A stretch of DNA of 10,808 bases, taken from positions 1-10,808 of the forward strand of contig CADBOL010000172.1 of the NCBI GenBank assembly GCA_902796295.1. The letters are read 5' to 3'. A model generated the notes under the pieces. That model searched no databases, was not told where the DNA came from, and saw only the letters and a list, made by a program, of their open reading frames with translations. How positions within the stretch are numbered: position 1 is the first letter of the stretch; each line of letters opens with the position of its first letter. Positions 4,674 through 10,808 of the stretch are shown piece after piece. The DNA is from Oscillospiraceae bacterium (GTDB lineage: Bacteria > Bacillota > Clostridia > Oscillospirales > Acutalibacteraceae). The position numbers were made by a program, and so were the translations under genes.

Positions 4674-6686
4674 TTGGCAAAAATCAGTATGAAAAGCATC
4701 GAAATTGCCGCTCCGACAGAGAGAGCCAAAGACCTTTTTGATTATCTTCAGTTAAAGTCCGTTGTTGAAATACGGCAGCTTGAAGAAATTGAGGGAATCA
4801 GCTGCTTTGATACATCCCAGATGGTCACAAGGATTGATAAATACCGCGAAACAGCGGCCACGGCTCTCAAAATCGCAGACAAGTACGCCCCGGCAAAATC
4901 GGGCCTGCTTGATTCCCTTAAGGGATTGCCCGAAATCGGCGAAAAAGAGTATCTCGAGAGATCGGATATGGCCGACGAGTATCTCGGAGTGTGTCTGAAA
5001 ATCTGCAATGCCGAAAAATCAATTGTTGAAAATAAAGCGTATATCTCACGCTGCAGGGCTGCCGCCGATGCCGTGAAGCCATGGGTGCCTCTTGATGTTC
5101 CCATGCAGTTCAGGGGGACCGAAAGCTGCAAGGCGATTGTGGGTACCCTTCCCGGCGACTATACAGCCGAGAGTCTCAAGATAGCTCTGGCGGCTTACCT
5201 TGACGGTGAAGAGAGATACGACTGCGAGGTTGTATCTCACAGCGCAGACAAGAGCTGTATTTTCGTGCTCGCACTCAATGAAGCTTATGATGCCGTGCTC
5301 ACAGGGCTGCGCTCGCTCGGTTTTGCCTATGTCTCGGACCCGACCAAGCACCCGCCGCGTGTCAGATATGAGCGCATGAATCACGAGATAGAGAATGCCG
5401 AGTCTCAGATCAAAGACGATATTGCCGTGATAACCGGTCTTGCATCCCAGAGAGACAATATAAAATTTGCCTATGACTGGTTTACGGTCAGAAAGGATAA
5501 ATACTCCGCTCTTCAGAAGACTTCGGCCGGCGACACTTTCATAGCTTTCGGCGGATATGTTCCGGCACAGAAGGCGGAAGAAATCGCAGGTGAGATTGAA
5601 GAAAAATTCACGGCCGCGGTTCAGGTTACGGAGCCGGATAATCCGGACGATGTCCCCGTGCTTCTCAGAAACAGGCCGTTCGCGGCGGCTGTCGAGCCGA
5701 TTACAGAGATGTATGCGATGCCGGGCAGGGAAGACATTGACCCGAATCCGGTGATGAGCATATTCTATTATATCTTTTTCGGGCTTATGCTCTCCGATGC
5801 GGGCTACGGCCTGCTGATGGCAATCGGCTGCGGTATAGCGAAGTTTAAATTCAAGGTCACGGGTAAACTGAAGAAAACAGTTGATATGTATTTCTGGTGC
5901 GGTATCTCAACGGTTTTCTGGGGCGCTCTTTTCGGGAGCTGGTTCGGCGACATCATCCCGAGGGTCGCGAGCGAGTTTTTCGGCAAGACCGTTACGCTGC
6001 CTTTGCCCTGGGCCGAGCCCGGTTCGATTGCGCTCTGGTTTGAGCCTGTCAAAGAACCGATGAAGCTTCTCTGCTATTCGTTCCTGTTCGGTATTATACA
6101 CCTGTTTTTCGGTCTTGGCTGCGCTTTTGTCAAGATGTGGAAGCTCGGCAACAGGGTAGGAGCGATATGCGACTGCATTCCGGTTTTCCTGCTGATTACC
6201 GGTATAGTGCCCATAGGCGCGGGCATACTCGGCGTCAGCGCCCCCCCGGTGCTTGTCACAATCGGCAAATACCTCGCCATTGCGGGGGCTGCGGGTATTA
6301 TCCTCACGGCGGGCAGGGAATCAAAGAATATTGTCGGGAAGCTCGGTATCGGACTGTACGGCCTTTATAACGCGGCATCCGGCTGGCTGAGCGATATCCT
6401 TTCATATTCGCGCTTGCTTGCTCTCGGGCTTTGCACCGGTGTTATAGCGACGGTTGTAAACACCCTCGGATGCATCCCGGGCAACAAGATTGTAAAAGCG
6501 GTTTTGCTTTTCTTCGTTTTCATATTCGGCCACACGGTGAATATGGCGATAAATCTTATAGGTACTTATGTACATACAAACCGACTTCAGTATGTCGAGT
6601 TCTTTTCCAAATTTTATGAGGGCGGAGGAAGATCCTTTACCCCATTGAAGATAAACACTAAATATTATCAGGTCAAGGAGGACTAA
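4674..6686 (+). CDS. ntpI: V-type ATPase membrane subunit I (subunit a)
   Basis: Subunit I forms the ion half-channels beside the proteolipid ring and anchors the stalks. The 670-residue protein has a cytoplasmic N-terminal half (about 1-358) with mixed helical segments, then a membrane half with about seven or eight helices starting at NPVMSIFYYIFFGLMLSDAGYG. The essential ion-path Arg is very probably Arg580 in the conserved SYSRLLALGL. The C-terminal NRLQYVEFFSKFYEGGG is typical of the family. Length is normal. The start is TTG 4674, set by the strong ribosome site AAGGTGGTGA 4 bases upstream; the next ATG (4689) is too far from that site. A rare start codon may trim the amount of this low-copy subunit relative to its neighbours. 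Only 3 bases separate it from ntpK. Confidence 0.96.
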   Translation: MAKISMKSIEIAAPTERAKDLFDYLQLKSVVEIRQLEEIEGISCFDTSQMVTRIDKYRETAATALKIADKYAPAKSGLLDSLKGLPEIGEKEYLERSDMADEYLGVCLKICNAEKSIVENKAYISRCRAAADAVKPWVPLDVPMQFRGTESCKAIVGTLPGDYTAESLKIALAAYLDGEERYDCEVVSHSADKSCIFVLALNEAYDAVLTGLRSLGFAYVSDPTKHPPRVRYERMNHEIENAESQIKDDIAVITGLASQRDNIKFAYDWFTVRKDKYSALQKTSAGDTFIAFGGYVPAQKAEEIAGEIEEKFTAAVQVTEPDNPDDVPVLLRNRPFAAAVEPITEMYAMPGREDIDPNPVMSIFYYIFFGLMLSDAGYGLLMAIGCGIAKFKFKVTGKLKKTVDMYFWCGISTVFWGALFGSWFGDIIPRVASEFFGKTVTLPLPWAEPGSIALWFEPVKEPMKLLCYSFLFGIIHLFFGLGCAFVKMWKLGNRVGAICDCIPVFLLITGIVPIGAGILGVSAPPVLVTIGKYLAIAGAAGIILTAGRESKNIVGKLGIGLYGLYNAASGWLSDILSYSRLLALGLCTGVIATVVNTLGCIPGNKIVKAVLLFFVFIFGHTVNMAINLIGTYVHTNRLQYVEFFSKFYEGGGRSFTPLKINTKYYQVKED

Positions 6687-7175
<489 letters not shown>

Positions 7176-7183
7176 GGCCGGAT

Positions 7184-7774
7184 ATGAGCGGATTGGATAA
7201 GATAATAGAAAAAATAACAGGCGATTGCGAAAATATCTGCAGCGGTATTCTCGCCGATGCCCGGAAGCAGTGCGAAAAGATAGCTTCCGAGGCTGAGGAA
7301 AAAGGCAGGGAAATCTCGGCGGAGATCGAGAAAAAGGCCGCTTCTGAGGGCGAGAGTATTATTTCCATGGCAAAATCGGTTGCCGTGCAGTCCGAGAGGC
7401 AGACAATTCTCAAAGCCAAGGTTGAGGCGGTCGGTGAAACTCTCGATAAGCTTCTTGAAGCTCTCAGAGCGCTTCCCGCCGAAGAGTATTTCGGTGCCGT
7501 ACTCTCCCTCGCAGAGAGAAACTGCATGCCCGGAAAATGCACCGCTTCGCTGAATTCCGCGGATGCCGCCCGTATGCCTTCCGGCTTTCCCGAAAAGCTT
7601 ACTGCGGCGCTCGCTGAAAAGGGTGCTCAGTGCACATTTTCATCTGAGCCTTCGGATATCGGCAGCGGAGTGTTCCTTGACTACGGAAATATAGGAATTG
7701 ACTGTTCGTTTGAGGCTGTTATTGAAGAGAATTCCGATATCTATAAAGAAAAAATCAGTAAGATTATTTTTTGA
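7184..7774 (+). CDS. ntpE: V-type ATPase peripheral stalk subunit E
   Basis: Subunit E pairs with the small helical subunit to form the peripheral stalk that stops the catalytic head from turning. The 196 residues have the family layout: a charged helix over about 1-100 rich in Glu, Lys and Ala, then a compact alpha/beta domain with the conserved ending GSGVFLDYGNIGIDCSFEAV near 160-180. I chose ATG 7184 because GAGG (7174-7177) sits 6 bases upstream; the in-frame GTG at 7172 overlaps the ntpK end and has no ribosome site. The 8-base gap to ntpK suggests coupled translation. Confidence 0.92.
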   Translation: MSGLDKIIEKITGDCENICSGILADARKQCEKIASEAEEKGREISAEIEKKAASEGESIISMAKSVAVQSERQTILKAKVEAVGETLDKLLEALRALPAEEYFGAVLSLAERNCMPGKCTASLNSADAARMPSGFPEKLTAALAEKGAQCTFSSEPSDIGSGVFLDYGNIGIDCSFEAVIEENSDIYKEKISKIIF

Positions 7775-7790
7775 CGGGCGGTGAACGACT

Positions 7791-8756
7791 ATGCGTGAAA
7801 CCGAATACACCTACGCTGTTGCGAGAATCAGGGCCAATGAGCAGAAAATGCTCTCAAAATCCGACCTTGATCTTCTGATTTCGTCAGACAGCTATGATGC
7901 CGCCCTGAGAATTCTGAGCGACAAAGGCTGGCCCGATGCCGCGGGCGGCTCCGTATATGATATATGCGAGCTTGAAATGAAAAAGACGCGCGATTTCATA
8001 GCGGAGAGCGTACCCGATATCAAGGTGTTCAATGCCCTTGCGGTCGGCAATGATTTTGCCAATCTCAAATCGGTTCTGAAGGCGTTCTTTTCGGATTATG
8101 ATCCCGAAAAATATATAACCTGCCCCTATGTCTGCGAGCCTTCGCTCATTATCGAGGCGATCAGAGACGGAGATTTTTCCTCTCTTCCGGATTATCTTTC
8201 CGGCTGTGCAGACGAAGCGTATCACGCCTACACCGATAATCAGAGCGGTCAGCTCACCGAGATTATCATAGACAGGGCCTGTGTCAATACAAAATTCCGC
8301 TTCGCGGCTATGGCGGAGAGCGCTCTGCTCAATGAGATAAACACTCTCACGGCGGCGGTCTCCGATATCAAGATTGCAAGGCGCTCCGTTTCAACGGGCA
8401 AGAGCAGGGAATTCTGCCTCGCTGCCCTGAGCGGATGCGGCGCGCTTGATCCTCAGACACTGACGGACTGTGCCTTTGAGGGCAAAGGGCTTGCGGAGTT
8501 CATAGAAGGATCCGGGCTTCCGGAGCTTTCGGAATATGCGGATGCGGATTTCACACTGCTGGAAATGCGCTGTGACAATCTTATTACCGAAAAAGCGAAG
8601 AATTATAAACACGAGATTTACGGAGCCGATGCTGTGGTTGCCTACTATTACGGCAAATCCGCCGAAATAAGGAATGTCAGGATTATCCTTTCGGCAAAGC
8701 TCAGCGGAGTTCCGAAAGATATAATTTCAGAGAGGATGAGGGAAATCTATGTATAA
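7791..8756 (+). CDS. ntpC: V-type ATPase subunit C (subunit d homologue)
   Basis: Subunit C is the funnel-shaped socket linking the central shaft (D and F) to the proteolipid ring. The 321-residue, mostly helical protein starts with the family pattern TYAVARIRANEQKML. It ends with EIYGADAVVAYYYGKSAE, then IRNVRIILSAKLSGVPKD and MREIYV, the conserved C-terminus of bacterial and archaeal C subunits. Length is close to the usual 330. GGGCGGTGA just upstream supports ATG 7791. Its last 8 bases overlap the start of ntpG, so the two shaft-linked subunits are likely translated together. Confidence 0.94.
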   Translation: MRETEYTYAVARIRANEQKMLSKSDLDLLISSDSYDAALRILSDKGWPDAAGGSVYDICELEMKKTRDFIAESVPDIKVFNALAVGNDFANLKSVLKAFFSDYDPEKYITCPYVCEPSLIIEAIRDGDFSSLPDYLSGCADEAYHAYTDNQSGQLTEIIIDRACVNTKFRFAAMAESALLNEINTLTAAVSDIKIARRSVSTGKSREFCLAALSGCGALDPQTLTDCAFEGKGLAEFIEGSGLPELSEYADADFTLLEMRCDNLITEKAKNYKHEIYGADAVVAYYYGKSAEIRNVRIILSAKLSGVPKDIISERMREIYV

Positions 8757-9060
8757 AATCGCGGCTATGGGCGATAAAGACAGCATTTACGGATTTGCCT
8801 CTCTCGGAGTGAGTATTTTCCCCGCAAATGACGCGACTGAGGGGATAAGGATACTCCGCAGACTTGCGGAGGCGGAATACGGAGTGGTCTATATTACCGA
8901 GCAGCTTGCCTCGATGATGTCGGCCGAGCTTGAGCGTTTCGCCTCACAGAGCTTACCCGCAGTAATACCCATCCCCGGTGTCAGAGGCAATACGGGTCTG
9001 GGTCTCGACAATGTCAGCAAGTTTGTCGAGAAGGCGGTAGGCAGTGATATTATTTCGTGA
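8749..9060 (+). CDS. ntpG: V-type ATPase subunit F (central stalk)
   Basis: Subunit F binds subunit D in the rotor shaft. The 103-residue protein has the small Rossmann-like fold of the family: MYKIAAMGDKDSIYGFASLG at the N-terminus, the central YGVVYITEQLA near 44-54, IPIPGVRGNTGLG around 73-85, and the ending EKAVGSDII. ATG 8749 overlaps the end of ntpC by 8 bases, with GAGGG 6 bases upstream. Length is normal. Confidence 0.94.
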   Translation: MYKIAAMGDKDSIYGFASLGVSIFPANDATEGIRILRRLAEAEYGVVYITEQLASMMSAELERFASQSLPAVIPIPGVRGNTGLGLDNVSKFVEKAVGSDIIS

Positions 9061-9079
9061 CAGAAAGGTATGATTTAAT

Positions 9080-10808
9080 ATGAGTACCGGTGTTATAACC
9101 AAAATTGCCGGACCGCTCGTTGTGGCGTCCGGAATGAGAGATGCAAATATGTTTGACGTCGTGCGTGTTTCCGATGCGAGGCTTATCGGAGAAATTATAG
9201 AAATGCGCGGTGACAGAGCATCCATACAGGTATATGAGGAGACCTCCGGCATAAAGACGGGTGAGCCAGTTGATACCACCGGCGAGCCGCTGAGCGTTGA
9301 GCTCGGGCCCGGCCTTATTCAGGGTATCTTTGACGGAATTCAGCGTCCTCTTGAAAAAATCAGGGAGCTTGCCGGCAACAACCTCACAAGAGGTATCGAA
9401 GTTCCGGCGCTTGACCGTGAAAAGTCCTGGCATTTTGTTCCCTGTGTCAGCGCGGGAGATAAAGTGACGGGCGGAGACATCCTCGGTACGGTTAAAGAGA
9501 CCGATGTTGTGCTCCATAAGATAATGGTGCCGCCGGCTGTATCGGGTACCGTATCATCGCTCGCCGAGGGCGATTACACCATAACCGATAAAATCGGAGA
9601 AATCAAAACGGATAAGGGAGAGGACTATACTCTTACCCTCATGCAGAAATGGCCTGTCAGAAAGGGCAGACCCTATGCCGCCAAGATTTCGCCCGACATC
9701 CCGCTTGTCACCGGCCAGAGAGTCGTTGACGCTCTTTTCCCGATTGCAAAGGGCGGTGTGGCAGCCATTCCCGGCCCCTTCGGCAGCGGCAAGACCGTTA
9801 CACAGCATCAGCTTGCGAAATGGGCTGAGGCTGATATAGTCGTCTATATCGGCTGCGGCGAGCGCGGCAATGAGATGACAGACGTTCTCAATGAATTCCC
9901 CGAGCTTATAGACCCTCACACGGGCAAATCCCTTATGGAGCGTACCGTGCTTATCGCTAATACTTCCGATATGCCGGTTGCCGCGCGTGAGGCATCAATA
10001 TATACCGGAATCACAATAGCCGAGTATTTCAGGGATATGGGCTATTCCGTAGCTCTGATGGCCGATTCCACATCAAGATGGGCCGAGGCTCTGCGCGAGA
10101 TGTCCGGCAGACTTGAAGAGATGCCCGGCGAAGAGGGTTATCCCGCTTACCTCGGCAGCCGTCTTGCCCAGTTCTATGAGAGAGCCGGCCGCGTAATTTC
10201 ACTCGGCTCCGACAAACGCGAGGGCGCACTCTCCGTTATCGGCGCTGTTTCGCCTCCGGGCGGCGATATTTCCGAGCCGGTTTCACAGGCGACTCTCCGT
10301 ATTGTCAAGGTTTTCTGGGGGCTTGACTCGGCTCTCGCCTATAAGCGTCACTTCCCCGCAATCAACTGGCTTACAAGCTACTCAAACTATGCCGATTCTC
10401 TCGGCAAATGGTTCAACGAAAATGTAAATCCCGGGTGGACTGAGCTCAGAGGCAGACTTATGGCGCTGCTCTCCGACGAAGCGTCGCTTGATGAAATAGT
10501 CAAGCTCGTCGGTATGGACGCTCTTTCACCGGCGGACAGATTAAAGATGGAAGCGGCAAGATCAATCCGCGAGGACTTCCTTCATCAGCTTGCCTTCCAC
10601 GAGGTTGATACCTATTCATCGCTCAATAAACAGTATTGTATGATGAAACTCGTTATCGACTATTATGACGAATCAAACGAGGCTCTTAATAACGGAGCAA
10701 AGATAAATGACATAGTTGCCCTGCCCGTCAGAGAGTCAATCGGCAGATTCAAATATGTACCCGAAGAAAAGGTCAATGAGGAATTCAAAAAGATTTCCGA
10801 TGAATTAA
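9080..10808 (+). CDS. ntpA: V-type ATPase catalytic subunit A, 3' end beyond window
   Basis: Subunit A hydrolyses ATP at its interface with subunit B and drives, or is driven by, ion flow. I translated 576 codons from ATG 9080 with no stop before the window edge; the family is about 590, so about 15 residues are missing. The Walker A loop GPFGSGKT is at 232-239. The catalytic Glu261 and Arg262 lie in [13 protein letters not shown], and the [13 protein letters not shown] segment follows. These numbers coincide with E. hirae NtpA. The A-type insert between the N-terminal barrel and the nucleotide domain (about 110-190) is present, which separates it from the F-type beta subunit. AAAGG lies about 11 bases upstream, a weaker site than those of its neighbours. 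It starts 19 bases after ntpG. Subunits B and D would be expected next. Confidence 0.97.
   Translation, partial: MSTGVITKIAGPLVVASGMRDANMFDVVRVSDARLIGEIIEMRGDRASIQVYEETSGIKTGEPVDTTGEPLSVELGPGLIQGIFDGIQRPLEKIRELAGNNLTRGIEVPALDREKSWHFVPCVSAGDKVTGGDILGTVKETDVVLHKIMVPPAVSGTVSSLAEGDYTITDKIGEIKTDKGEDYTLTLMQKWPVRKGRPYAAKISPDIPLVTGQRVVDALFPIAKGGVAAIPGPFGSGKTVTQHQLAKWAEADIVVYIGCGERGNEMTDVLNEFPELIDPHTGKSLMERTVLIANTSDMPVAAREASIYTGITIAEYFRDMGYSVALMADSTSRWAEALREMSGRLEEMPGEEGYPAYLGSRLAQFYERAGRVISLGSDKREGALSVIGAVSPPGGDISEPVSQATLRIVKVFWGLDSALAYKRHFPAINWLTSYSNYADSLGKWFNENVNPGWTELRGRLMALLSDEASLDEIVKLVGMDALSPADRLKMEAARSIREDFLHQLAFHEVDTYSSLNKQYCMMKLVIDYYDESNEALNNGAKINDIVALPVRESIGRFKYVPEEKVNEEFKKISDEL

Noticed and set aside
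9050..9517. Minus-strand frame of 155 codons opposite ntpA (and similar ones up to 10229)
   Set aside because: They sit opposite a highly conserved ATPase gene and have no motifs; high-bias coding DNA often leaves such antisense frames open.

Overview
The window looks like chromosomal DNA from an anaerobic, low-to-mid-GC Bacillota, most likely class Clostridia. Three things suggest this: strong AGGAGG-type ribosome binding sites, a prokaryotic V-type (V/A-type) ATPase operon in the order known from Enterococcus and clostridia, and sigma-A-like promoters. The genus cannot be named from the sequence. There are no rRNA or tRNA genes, CRISPR arrays or mobile elements, and no gene-free gap exceeds 300 bases.

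Left half, minus strand (read right to left). mscS encodes a small mechanosensitive channel and ends at a clear stem-loop terminator. prs follows, a long and divergent ribose-phosphate pyrophosphokinase with its own promoter. Then comes an aromatic amino acid operon: pheA (chorismate mutase/prephenate dehydratase with an ACT domain) and aroB (3-dehydroquinate synthase), which overlap by 11 bases; aroB runs off the left edge. The most notable element lies between prs and pheA, in about 240 bases. It holds a promoter, a 32-codon leader peptide with 9 Tyr or Phe codons among 14 consecutive codons, an RNA segment that can pair either with the Tyr/Phe codon region or with the terminator's 5' arm and loop, and an 11-bp terminator followed by a U-rich run just before the pheA ribosome binding site. 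This has all the parts of a ribosome-mediated transcription attenuator that reads Phe and Tyr supply.

Right half, plus strand. From a near-consensus promoter at 4272-4300, divergent from the mscS promoter, runs a tightly packed V-type ATPase operon: peripheral stalk G/H-type subunit (ntpF), membrane subunit I/a (ntpI), proteolipid K/c (ntpK), stalk subunit E (ntpE), subunit C/d (ntpC), subunit F (ntpG) and catalytic subunit A (ntpA). The last is cut by the right edge about 15 residues short of the family length. Subunits B and D would be expected next. The proteolipid carries the complete set of Na+-ligand positions known from Enterococcus hirae NtpK, so the enzyme is predicted to be Na+-coupled.

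The two halves are independent units: amino acid and nucleotide precursor synthesis plus osmotic protection on the left, and the ion-translocating ATPase on the right.
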